A program made the position numbers and the translations under genes. A stretch of DNA of 13,692 nucleotides from CAYSSG01 sp964433635 (GTDB lineage Bacteria; Atribacterota; Phoenicimicrobiia; Phoenicimicrobiales; Stramentimicrobiaceae): NCBI GenBank assembly GCA_964433635.1, contig CAYSSG010000047.1, positions 1-13,692 on the forward strand, written 5' to 3'. Under the pieces are notes generated by a model. That model did not search any database. It was not told the origin of the DNA and saw only the letters and a list, made by a program, of their open reading frames with translations. Every line of letters starts with the position of its first letter. Position 1 is the stretch's first letter. Positions 6,571 through 13,638 of this stretch are shown piece after piece.

Positions 6571-8397
6571 TTATTCCACAGTTACACTTTTGGCTAAATT
6601 TCTTGGTTTGTCAATATCTTTACCTAAATAATCAGCAATATAATAAGCCAGAAGCTGAAGAGGAACCACTGTTAATAGGGGATATAGAATCGGTAGTATA
6701 TTGGGTACATATATCACCTGGTCAACGATATCTTTAATCAGTTCGTCACCTTCAGAGGCAATGGCTATTACCTTAGCATCCCTGCTGCTAACTTCTTTAA
6801 TATTATTAATCATTTTATGGTAGACATGGTCTTTCAATACGATGGCAAGAACAGGAAATTTTTTATCTAATAAGGCAATCGGTCCATGTTTCATCTCTCC
6901 TGCAGGATAAGCTTCAGCATGGATATAGGAGATTTCTTTTAATTTTAGGGCACCCTCTAAGGCAATGGGGAAATGTATATCCCTACCTAGATATAGAAAA
7001 TCATGGTATCTGTAATACTGTTTGGCAATGAGCTTAATATCATTATCCTTACTTAAAATAGACTCAATGAGATGAGGTATTTTAGTCATTTCTTTGATGA
7101 TATTTTCTTCATCCTGTTCGGATAATTGATTTTTTATTCTTCCCATAAAAATAGCAATCATATAAAGGGAGAATATCTGACCAAGAAAAGCCTTGGTAGA
7201 AGCTACCCCGATTTCAGGACCAGCGTGGATATACATAACCTGGTCTGCTTCTCTGCTAATCGTACTTCCTTTGACATTTACAATGGCTAATACCGAGCAG
7301 ACCTTATTTTTAAAGGATCGCATCGCAGCAATTGTATCTGCTGTTTCTCCAGATTGTGATACGACGATACCTAATGTTTTATTATTAAAAAGTTGTGTTC
7401 TATATCGAAACTCAGAAGCATAATCAACTTCGACAGGAATTCCTGAGAGATATTCAATGGCATACTTACCAATCAGAGCTGCATATGATGCAGTTCCGCA
7501 TGCTATGATATGTATCTTCTCTAATAAATGAAATGATTTTTCTGGCAAAGAAAGACCTGTTAATTCAACTTTGCCAGACTTAACATATTCCTCTAAATTT
7601 TTTCTTATCACCAAAGGCTGTTGAAAGATTTCTTTCAACATAAAATGTCTATAGCCACTTTTTTCAGTCATCTCAGCATTCCAGTCGATATATTGAATTT
7701 CTTTCTTTATCTCTTTACCATCTAAATCAGTAATATGAACTGAATTCTTCTCAATCGTTGCGATTTCCCCTTCTTCCAGAAAAATGACCTTTCTGGTGTG
7801 GTTTAACAATGCAGGAATGTCTGAAGCAATAAACATTTCATTTTTACCTATACCGATAACCAGTGGGCTGCCACTTCTGCTGGCAACAATTTTATCAGGT
7901 TCCTTTTTTGATATGATTCCAATTGCATAGGAACCAGTTACTTCTTTTAATGTTTTTCTTACTGCTTCGCTTAAATTACCATGATAATTTTTTTGAATTA
8001 GATGTGGCAATACTTCTGTGTCGGTATCTGATAAAAAGTGAAAACCATCTGCGATAAGGGATTCTTTAATCGAGAGGTAATTTTCAATAATACCGTTATG
8101 TACGACAACGGTTTCGCAATCAGCAGAAAAGTGAGGATGAGCATTCTTGTTACTGGGCTTTCCATGAGTAGCCCATCTTGTATGTCCTAATCCGATTGAA
8201 CCCTCTAGTCTTTTTTCTTTGACTACTTTTTCCAAGCATTTGATTTTACCTTTGCATTTTTCGATATTCATTTGATTATCTTTGTCCAAAATTGCCACCC
8301 CGGCAGAATCATATCCCCTGTATTCTAATTTTTTTAATCCATCCATCAGGATTGGCAATACCTCTTTATATCCAATATAACCAATAATTCCGCACAT
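6571..8397 (-). CDS. glmS: Glutamine--fructose-6-phosphate aminotransferase (isomerising) GlmS
   Basis: Makes glucosamine-6-phosphate from fructose-6-phosphate and glutamine, the first committed step to UDP-GlcNAc, peptidoglycan and other amino sugars. The 608 residues fit the family. The N-terminal glutaminase domain has nucleophile Cys2 (MCGIIGYIG), HTRWATHG (72-79), NAHPH (85-89) and HNGIIEN (100-106). The first sugar-isomerase (SIS) domain has CGTASY (300-305), SQSGET (347-352) and ASTKAF (399-404). The second has EGALKLKEISYIHAEA (481-496) and GEMKHGP (500-506). The C-terminal tail KSVTVE closes the isomerase site. The ATG follows AAAGGAAAGGAAG. The long leader carries a glmS ribozyme and a terminator, so product feedback on mRNA is expected. 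Its product feeds GlmM, encoded just upstream. Confidence 0.98.
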   Translation of the reverse strand: MCGIIGYIGYKEVLPILMDGLKKLEYRGYDSAGVAILDKDNQMNIEKCKGKIKCLEKVVKEKRLEGSIGLGHTRWATHGKPSNKNAHPHFSADCETVVVHNGIIENYLSIKESLIADGFHFLSDTDTEVLPHLIQKNYHGNLSEAVRKTLKEVTGSYAIGIISKKEPDKIVASRSGSPLVIGIGKNEMFIASDIPALLNHTRKVIFLEEGEIATIEKNSVHITDLDGKEIKKEIQYIDWNAEMTEKSGYRHFMLKEIFQQPLVIRKNLEEYVKSGKVELTGLSLPEKSFHLLEKIHIIACGTASYAALIGKYAIEYLSGIPVEVDYASEFRYRTQLFNNKTLGIVVSQSGETADTIAAMRSFKNKVCSVLAIVNVKGSTISREADQVMYIHAGPEIGVASTKAFLGQIFSLYMIAIFMGRIKNQLSEQDEENIIKEMTKIPHLIESILSKDNDIKLIAKQYYRYHDFLYLGRDIHFPIALEGALKLKEISYIHAEAYPAGEMKHGPIALLDKKFPVLAIVLKDHVYHKMINNIKEVSSRDAKVIAIASEGDELIKDIVDQVIYVPNILPILYPLLTVVPLQLLAYYIADYLGKDIDKPRNLAKSVTVE

Positions 8398-8418
8398 TTT
8401 AACTTCCTTTCCTTTGAA

Positions 8419-8467
8419 TAAAAAATCCCTATTATCAATCCGGAATAACCTATATGATAATAGGGAT
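8419..8467 (-). terminator. Intrinsic terminator between the glmS ribozyme and the glmS start
   Basis: Perfect 13-bp arms ATCCCTATTATCA (8425-8437) and TGATAATAGGGAT (8455-8467) enclose a 17-nt loop. On the minus strand they are followed by five more U, making a run of six with the last stem base, then AUU. The U-run ends about 20 nt before the glmS ATG, and the ribosome binding site begins right after it. No U-run is present in the plus direction, so it acts on glmS leader transcripts. This implies transcription attenuation in addition to ribozyme cleavage. Confidence 0.8.
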
Positions 8468-8532
8468 CTTAACTAATTCATTGTTATATTTCATTTTAAG
8501 TATAAGGATCAATAATTGCCTGGTAATTTTTT

Positions 8533-8678
8533 GTCCCTTCAATTACTTGCAGGTTTTGTAATTACCTCAGGGTTGGCTGCCCAGGAGCATCCGCCGAAAA
8601 TTCGATTCTCTCCTCCCTCGTCAACTTAATGGACACGGAATATCAAAAAAATGTAGAAGATCATTAAGTTCAGGCGCT
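8533..8678 (-). ncRNA. glmS self-cleaving ribozyme (glucosamine-6-phosphate-dependent)
   Basis: In minus-strand order: the cleavage-site motif A|GCGCC at 8678-8673 (predicted cut between 8678 and 8677). P1 follows, with perfect 8-bp arms ACTTAATG (8669-8662) and CATTAAGT (8631-8624). Next are the conserved core GTTGACGAGG (8625-8616), a small P2.1-like hairpin with a UCGAA loop, GGCGGATG (8595-8588), and a P4-like arm AGGG/CCCT plus AATTAC/GTAATT (8535-8572). These elements and their order match the glmS ribozyme class, which uses glucosamine-6-phosphate as cofactor to cut glmS mRNA. The 3' limit is approximate. The cut lies 280 nt before the glmS ATG. Confidence 0.95.
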
Positions 8679-8689
8679 CATATTCGTTT

Positions 8690-8704
8690 TTACTTTTTTA
8701 TCAT
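8690..8704 (-). CDS. Putative four-codon leader ORF (MIKK) before the ribozyme
   Basis: ATG ATA AAA AAG TAA follows a strong ribosome binding site GGGAGG (8710-8715) at 5-nt spacing. It ends 12 nt before the ribozyme cleavage site. Its tiny size means no protein function is implied, and it could be chance. The quality of the ribosome binding site makes leader translation plausible. Confidence 0.35.
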   Translation of the reverse strand: MIKK

Positions 8705-8747
8705 ATCTACCTCCCTGCTTTTAAATTATTTCAAGTATATTCCTATT

Positions 8748-8756
8748 ATTATAACA
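8748..8756 (-). promoter_or_regulatory. Extended -10 promoter of the glmS leader
   Basis: TGTTATAAT is a perfect extended -10 (TGn plus TATAAT). No good -35 is present at 16-18 nt, which is normal for extended -10 promoters. The predicted start, about 8740, puts the mini-ORF and the ribozyme in the transcript, giving glmS its own promoter separate from glmM. Confidence 0.65.
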
Positions 8757-8811
8757 TATTTTCCAGTAAAGCATTGAAACGGAATAAATCTGTATTTACA
8801 ACACTTTCTTG

Positions 8812-10167
8812 TTAGGATATATCCTTATTCTGATTTATAAATTCATTCAATATTTTTTCCCAATAATCAAGATTTTTTTTGTCTATGCTTTCCAGTAATA
8901 CCCTGATTTTATTTTCTGTTCCGGAAGGTCTAATGAGTACCCTTCCCGAATTTTTAAAATTTTTATTAATCTCTCTTTTCATTTCCTTATATGACTTGCT
9001 GTTTAAAAAAGAATTTTTATCTGTCACCTGGTAGTTCAGGAGTTTCTGGTGGTATTTCTTCATCCTGGTAGCTTGGACCGAAATTCTTTCACCGGTTCTG
9101 CCTAAAGCATATAATAACTGAAAGGAAGTCATTATTCCATCACCATTAGGGCCATGCAAAAGGAAAATAATATGCCCTGACTGTTCACCGCCTAATAATG
9201 ACTTTTCAGTAATCATCTTTCTTAACACATATTTGTCACCAATATCAGTTCTAATTACTTTTCCCCCCATTTCGCTTATGGTTTCATCAAATCCTAAATT
9301 ACTCATATAGGTAGTAACGATAGTATTATTTCCCAATAATCCTTTTTTAATGAATCTATTGGCGTAAATGACCATAATCTGATCTCCGTCTACTATCTGA
9401 CCTTTTTCATCTACTGCTAATACCCTATCCGCATCACCATCGAAAGCCAGTCCCAAATCTGCTCTTTCATTGATGACTTCATGCTGAAGTTTTTTCATAT
9501 TTGTAGAACCGCATTTTTTGTTGATGTTGATTCCATCAGGAGAGTTATTAATGACTTTAAAATTAAATTTAAGACGCTCAAACAACTCAACGGCAATCTG
9601 GCTGGCTGAACCATTGGCACAATCCAGGACTATTTGGTAATCAGGTTTTTGAAAATCTTCAGGGATGGAGTTTGTGATATGATCAAGATAGACACCCCTT
9701 GCGTTAGTTAAGGGTGTTACTTTTCCAATCATTGCTCCCGGAGTACTCATTTCTGTAAATTTTTCTTCGATTAGAATGTTCTCGATCTGTTTTTCCTGTT
9801 GAGATTTTAACTTGTATCCATTTCCCTGGAATATCTTTATCCCATTATCCTGATAGGGATTGTGAGAAGCAGAAATGACAATCCCCATGATCGCCTGATA
9901 AAAATTTGTTAAATAGGCAACAGCCGGTGTAGTGATGATGCCAGCTTTTAAAATATTGATACCAGATGAACACAAACCAGCAGTCAGTGCTGCCTCAATC
10001 ATATCTCCGGAAATTCTGGTATCTTTTCCAATTAATATGTTTTTATTTTTTTGATTACGATGATAATAGCCGATTGATCTCCCGAGATTGAAAGCAACCT
10101 CTGCTGTCATGGGATATTGATTTGCTAATCCTCGAATGCCGTCTGTCCCAAAAAGTCTACTCCTCAT
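8812..10167 (-). CDS. glmM: Phosphoglucosamine mutase GlmM
   Basis: Interconverts glucosamine-6-phosphate and glucosamine-1-phosphate, the step after GlmS on the way to UDP-GlcNAc. The 451 residues match the alpha-D-phosphohexomutase family. Motifs are FGTDGIRGLAN (6-16), the active-site loop VISASHNPYQDNGIK with phosphoserine S101, Mg-binding DGDADR (243-248), sugar-binding GEQSGH (327-332) and phosphate-binding RPSGTE (413-418). The last continues as NKIRV where many members have P. The ATG has AAGGTGA about 10 nt upstream. It lies 337 nt after cdaR, unusually far for this cluster. GlmM is known in several Firmicutes to bind and inhibit CdaA, which fits the neighbourhood. Confidence 0.98.
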   Translation of the reverse strand: MRSRLFGTDGIRGLANQYPMTAEVAFNLGRSIGYYHRNQKNKNILIGKDTRISGDMIEAALTAGLCSSGINILKAGIITTPAVAYLTNFYQAIMGIVISASHNPYQDNGIKIFQGNGYKLKSQQEKQIENILIEEKFTEMSTPGAMIGKVTPLTNARGVYLDHITNSIPEDFQKPDYQIVLDCANGSASQIAVELFERLKFNFKVINNSPDGININKKCGSTNMKKLQHEVINERADLGLAFDGDADRVLAVDEKGQIVDGDQIMVIYANRFIKKGLLGNNTIVTTYMSNLGFDETISEMGGKVIRTDIGDKYVLRKMITEKSLLGGEQSGHIIFLLHGPNGDGIMTSFQLLYALGRTGERISVQATRMKKYHQKLLNYQVTDKNSFLNSKSYKEMKREINKNFKNSGRVLIRPSGTENKIRVLLESIDKKNLDYWEKILNEFINQNKDIS

Positions 10168-10504
10168 TGTTTATTTCACCTTTTTATTCTGATCTTATTT
10201 GACAGAAATATATTGTGTTTGCAGGTTATTTCTGCAAATAATATAGACCGAAGATTAGATAAAATATGATTCAATCCATTTATCTAATCTTCACTACCTG
10301 ATTAATTATTCCTCATTTGATCTTATTTTAGACCATGACTTTCTAAAATAAACCACCATAGGAAAAGCTAACCTGTTATGATATGTAAAAAAGTACAAGA
10401 ATCATAAGATATTTTTTGAGATTGTAAAATAAAAAAATCATCTTTAATATCAAAACTAACAGTTGTTGTCTATATATTGAATGTTAATTTTATTTCACGA
10501 TAGC
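10168..10504. other. Structured non-coding gap between cdaR and glmM
   Basis: No credible gene is seen on either strand. Several inverted repeats are present: 10218-10238 (TTTGCAG/CTGCAAA, 7-nt loop), 10250-10292 (14-bp arms), 10324-10350 (TATTTTAG/CTAAAATA, 11-nt loop) and 10376-10407 (TTATGAT/ATCATAA, 18-nt loop). No convincing promoter or terminator was identified. A weak TTGATA/TATTTT pair with 16-nt spacing (10426-10453) is the only promoter-like pair I noted. Confidence 0.6.
10250..10292 (-). other. 14-bp perfect inverted repeat in the glmM leader
   Basis: GAAGATTAGATAAA and its exact complement flank a 15-nt loop. No U-run follows on either strand, so it is not a standard terminator. 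It is the largest of the four dyads in this gap. It could be an mRNA stabilising or processing element, or a binding site. Confidence 0.55.
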
Positions 10505-11710
10505 TTATCTTTTTGTTGAGATGACTATCTCTTCGGGAATAATCTGAATAAGATTGATCCCGGAAGGTAATTCTATTTCTACTTTATCTTGTTCTTTTTC
10601 AATGTTAGAAAGATCAATAAAGACTTTGATATCTTCTTCAGTTATACTATTGACCTGATTATATTTTCCACTGACTTTTACATTAACAGCATTCGGATTT
10701 AGTTGAAAATTTACAAAAGGAGAAGCATTTCTTGGTTCTACTGTGATAGATTCAAATAGTCTTTCTTCTTCTCTCTCCTCAACCTGAATCTGGACCTCAA
10801 TCAATGTCTCCTGATCTTCGGATAGATAAATACCTTCTTCTATAATGGGAGGAACCTTAACAGTGAGTGTTTTAGAAATTCCATTTACATCAATAGGTAT
10901 CGTTTCAAGAAATTCACTGTGAGATATCTTAGAATAATTTCCGTATATCTGCACTTCATTAGGAACTGCTTCGATCTTTGTAACAAAATATCCCGGAGCC
11001 GGTTTACCAACAATACGGGGTTTGATAGGTAAAATCCTTTCAGGATATCCTTCACCAACTTGAATGGAAACGAAAGCAGTATCCGGTTGAATCGTTAAAT
11101 TGTCAAGGATCTCATTTTCTTTGTTATAAATAATGACTTTTTCCACCCTGGTTAGGCTTTCATTAATTGAAGAAATATCAATGTCAATCTTTACTTGACC
11201 TATCTTTTCATGTATTGAATCAGCAGCAGTAATGTTGATTTCTTTAGGTTTAATTTCCGGTTCATCTTTTAATGAATATCCCTTTTCAGGTAAACCAATG
11301 AGATTATATTCAATTGAATATTCTTTGCTGATAATTTCTTCAACTACAACTTCTACTTCTTCAGGAATGACTTTCACAATATTGGTATTTTTTGGTGAAA
11401 CAATATCAACACCTATTTGATATTCGCCGGCATCTTTTATACCCCGCAAATCCACCGTACCCGTAATTTTCTGTGAAGAAATATTTTCTAGTATCTTTTT
11501 CTGTGCCTGAATACCAACACTTATCTTTTCTCTGAACTCTTTAATAGATAATCCAGGGTCTAAATTGACTGGCTTTACCTCTATTTCATAATATCTTTCC
11601 GAGAAGATATTATATTCGCTGGAAATATAAAACCAGAGTATAATAGCCATAATAAGTGCTAGTATTTTCATATCAATATTATTTAAAAGCCATTTTCTTA
11701 TGTCAGTCAT
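10505..11710 (-). CDS. cdaR: CdaA regulatory protein CdaR (YbbR domains)
   Basis: Extracytoplasmic regulator of the membrane diadenylate cyclase CdaA. It has 401 residues: a short cytoplasmic N-terminus, one membrane segment at about 14-30 (ILALIMAIILWFYIS), then a long outside part rich in beta-strand and acidic residues. I read this part as about four YbbR-type repeats (roughly 40-125, 130-215, 222-310 and 318-400), with typical elements such as LPEKGYSL and GKPAPGYFV. The reading is by eye, and the repeats are divergent. The ATG overlaps the cdaA end by 8 nt, consistent with translational coupling and a physical partnership. The gene symbol follows the cdaA-cdaR-glmM gene order as much as the sequence. 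Confidence 0.93.
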   Translation of the reverse strand: MTDIRKWLLNNIDMKILALIMAIILWFYISSEYNIFSERYYEIEVKPVNLDPGLSIKEFREKISVGIQAQKKILENISSQKITGTVDLRGIKDAGEYQIGVDIVSPKNTNIVKVIPEEVEVVVEEIISKEYSIEYNLIGLPEKGYSLKDEPEIKPKEINITAADSIHEKIGQVKIDIDISSINESLTRVEKVIIYNKENEILDNLTIQPDTAFVSIQVGEGYPERILPIKPRIVGKPAPGYFVTKIEAVPNEVQIYGNYSKISHSEFLETIPIDVNGISKTLTVKVPPIIEEGIYLSEDQETLIEVQIQVEEREEERLFESITVEPRNASPFVNFQLNPNAVNVKVSGKYNQVNSITEEDIKVFIDLSNIEKEQDKVEIELPSGINLIQIIPEEIVISTKR

Positions 11711-12518
11711 CTTTTTGCTTACCTGTTTTGCCTTTGTTAATCTTTTTCAAAGATTTAGGCCGGTACAAATTATGCAGGAATTTTTTTAACAATTGTGGTT
11801 TTAAAGGTCTCGTTAATCTACCATCAATTGCAACAGAGATAGCACCCCTCTCTTCTGAAATCACAATAACTAAGGCATCAGTCCCTTCGCTTAATCCGAT
11901 GGCTGCACGATGACGTGTTCCAAGTGATTTTTTAATATCTGTTCTTTTGGTTAAGGGAAGGATACAATTTGCACCTGATATACGATTTTTTTTGATTATG
12001 ACAGCACCGTCATGCAGTGGAGAATTAGGTAAGAAAATTGAGTAAAGTAATTCTGAAGAAAACTCACTGTCCAGTATAATTCCTGTTTCTAAAATATCTT
12101 GCAGGCCGACTTCTCTTTCCAACACAATCAATGCACCAATTTTTTCAGCAGAAAGCATCGGTGCAACCATAATAATTCCATTAATAAGTTCTTCCCATTT
12201 TTTATTCTCCTCTTCCTGAGGTAAAAATGGCAAGTTGATTAAAAAACCACCTCTTCCCATCTTTAAAAGTAGTCGACGAAGCTCGGGTTGGAATATAATG
12301 GGAATAGCGACCACCAGCATGGCCATCAAACCTTTAATAAGCCAGTTGATAGTTCTTAGCCCCAGCCAGTTGGAAATAAATGCAAATATAAAAAGAACCA
12401 CAAATCCTTTTATAATTTGAACAGCAGGTGTATCTTTAATCAGCAGTAAAATATTATAAACAACGAGAGCAATCAGAAGTATATCTAAGACATCCAATAA
12501 TGAAATATTTAAAGACAT
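11703..12518 (-). CDS. cdaA: Membrane diadenylate cyclase CdaA (DisA_N domain)
   Basis: Condenses two ATP into cyclic di-AMP, a messenger controlling potassium and osmolyte balance and cell-wall stability. It has 271 residues. Three membrane helices (about 10-28, 34-50 and 57-77) are followed by the DAC domain, with the catalytic motifs DGA (170-172, in SPLHDGAVII) and RHR (202-204, in LGTRHRAAIGLSE). The C-terminus is very basic (KKINKGKTGKQK). The ATG has only a weak AGAAGAG site upstream. It overlaps cdaR by 8 nt. A terminator separates it from rpsI, with a candidate promoter embedded in it. Pairing with CdaR and GlmM is the classic arrangement of this cyclase type. Confidence 0.97.
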   Translation of the reverse strand: MSLNISLLDVLDILLIALVVYNILLLIKDTPAVQIIKGFVVLFIFAFISNWLGLRTINWLIKGLMAMLVVAIPIIFQPELRRLLLKMGRGGFLINLPFLPQEEENKKWEELINGIIMVAPMLSAEKIGALIVLEREVGLQDILETGIILDSEFSSELLYSIFLPNSPLHDGAVIIKKNRISGANCILPLTKRTDIKKSLGTRHRAAIGLSEGTDALVIVISEERGAISVAIDGRLTRPLKPQLLKKFLHNLYRPKSLKKINKGKTGKQKDD

Positions 12519-12547
12519 ATTTTTATGCTCTTCTACTGGTATTAAAT

Positions 12548-12600
12548 AAAAAAGCCATCATTCAGTTACTATTTTACCAAAATGATCTAATGATGGCTAT
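12548..12600. terminator. Terminator after rpsI, with U-runs on both sides
   Basis: Perfect 10-bp arms AGCCATCATT (12553-12562) and AATGATGGCT (12589-12598) enclose a 26-nt loop. On the minus strand a run of six U follows, ending rplM-rpsI transcripts. In the plus direction the stem is followed within a few bases by six T (12602-12607), so it could also stop antisense transcription. Confidence 0.85.
12571..12599 (-). promoter_or_regulatory. Candidate cdaA promoter inside the rpsI terminator
   Basis: On the minus strand, TAGCCA (12594-12599, 4 of 6) and TAAAAT (12571-12576, 5 of 6) are exactly 17 nt apart. The -35 lies in one terminator arm and the -10 in the loop. Transcripts starting near 12565 would lack the first arm and so escape termination. 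Confidence 0.35.
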
Positions 12601-12663
12601 CTTTTTTGAGATAAAGCAGTGTTTCAATAAGAAGGCGAAAGAATAAACACTTCGTGCAAATAA

Positions 12664-13056
12664 TTAACGTTTGGAGAACTGATAATTTGCCCTAGCGCCT
12701 TTCTGACCGTATTTCTTTCTTTCCTTCATTCGTGCATCTCGTTCAAGCATCTTTTCTTTCTTTAATACAGGCCTCAATGCAAGGTCATATTCAACCAAAG
12801 CTCTAGCTATACCATGCCTGATGGCACCAGATTGTCCTGTAGTACCGCCACCCGTAACTTTGATATTTACGTCCAGGTCCTCCATTTTCTTAGCCAGTTG
12901 CAGGGGTTTTTCAATCGTCAATATATCAGATTGATTAAAAAAATAATCTTTATGCGGCTTACTGTTAATCGTTATATTTCCTTTTCCGGGGTATATCCAG
13001 ACTTTGGCAATAGAAGTCTTTCTTCGGCCAGTTCCGTAAAATCGATTAATTGTCAA
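12664..13056 (-). CDS. rpsI: 30S ribosomal protein S9 (uS9), TTG start
   Basis: Small-subunit protein whose C-terminal tail reaches the P-site tRNA. It has 130 residues, normal for the family. It shows FYGTGRRKTSIAKVWI (6-21), GGGTTGQSGAIRHGIARAL (69-87), and the basic end KYGQKGARANYQFSKR with the conserved terminal SKR. The start codon is TTG, unusual for a ribosomal protein. It is supported by AAGGAGG (13065-13071) at 8-nt spacing and by the conserved N-terminus, and no in-frame ATG replaces it. It lies 16 nt after rplM in the standard rplM-rpsI operon and is followed by a terminator. Confidence 0.98.
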   Translation of the reverse strand: MTINRFYGTGRRKTSIAKVWIYPGKGNITINSKPHKDYFFNQSDILTIEKPLQLAKKMEDLDVNIKVTGGGTTGQSGAIRHGIARALVEYDLALRPVLKKEKMLERDARMKERKKYGQKGARANYQFSKR

Positions 13057-13072
13057 ATAGTTTTCCTCCTTC

Positions 13073-13513
13073 TTATATATGAACTACATCCAGGTTCTGT
13101 GCAGAATGCGGGTGTTTGTCTCCGCGATACACTTTTAATTTTTTAATCATGGAACGACTAAGCTTATTATTTGGAAGCATACCTTTTACTGCTTTTTCAA
13201 TAATCATTTCCGGTTTTTTTTGTATCATTTCCTTATAAGGTATCTCCTTAAGTGAACCGGGATAATGGGTGTGGTGTCGGTATAATTTTTGCTCCTCTTT
13301 TTTCCCTGTCAGTCGAATTTTTTCAGCATTGATCACAATAACATAATCACCCAAATCCTGTGATTTATCAAAACTGACTCTATGTTTTCCACGTAAAATA
13401 GAGGCTATTTGGGTAGCCATCCTCCCTAAGATTTTCCCATCAGCATCAAAAAGATACCATTTTCTGTGTATATTATCATTTTTTTCTCTATAAGTTTCCA
13501 ATTTCTCCTCCAT
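13073..13513 (-). CDS. rplM: 50S ribosomal protein L13 (uL13)
   Basis: Early-assembly large-subunit protein that binds 23S rRNA. It has 146 residues. Visible are RKWYLFDADGKILGRMATQIASILRGKHR (17-45 region), GDYVIVINAEKIRLTGKK (55-72), YRHHTHYPGSLKE (78-90) and the C-terminal MLPNNKLSRSMIKKLKVYRGDKHPH segment, in family order. The first few residues (MEEKLETYREKN) vary in this family. The ATG has AAGGTGG very close upstream (about 3 nt), so a slightly different start is possible but not favoured. It is the first gene of the rplM-rpsI operon behind a strong promoter at 13610-13638. Confidence 0.98.
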   Translation of the reverse strand: MEEKLETYREKNDNIHRKWYLFDADGKILGRMATQIASILRGKHRVSFDKSQDLGDYVIVINAEKIRLTGKKEEQKLYRHHTHYPGSLKEIPYKEMIQKKPEMIIEKAVKGMLPNNKLSRSMIKKLKVYRGDKHPHSAQNLDVVHI

Positions 13514-13588
13514 CCGCCACCTTAGAGTAGTTTCATATAGATGCTTTTAAATTATAAAATATTTTTTTAACAATCAAGTGAATCATGA

Positions 13589-13608
13589 TTTTAGTGATTT
13601 GACTAAAA
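13589..13608 (-). other. 7-bp hairpin at the predicted 5' end of rplM mRNA
   Basis: TTTTAGT/ACTAAAA arms flank a 6-nt loop, overlapping the expected transcription start of about 13603. It may be an operator-like dyad or a 5'-end stabiliser. It does not obviously match the known Bacillus L13 leader. Confidence 0.35.
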
Positions 13609-13609
13609 G

Positions 13610-13638
13610 ATTTTAATATATTTATCTTTTAATGTCAA
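13610..13638 (-). promoter_or_regulatory. Sigma-A promoter of rplM-rpsI
   Basis: On the minus strand, a perfect -35 TTGACA (13633-13638) and -10 TAAAAT (13610-13615, 5 of 6) are separated by exactly 17 nt. It is the strongest classical promoter in the window. A second, weaker pair, TTGATT (13572-13577) and TATAAT (13551-13556) with only 15-nt spacing, lies closer to rplM. Confidence 0.85.

Noticed and set aside
13514..13609. Bacillus-type L13 autoregulatory leader upstream of rplM
   Set aside because: Only a short 7-bp hairpin at the 5' end is visible. I could not recognise the conserved leader structure.
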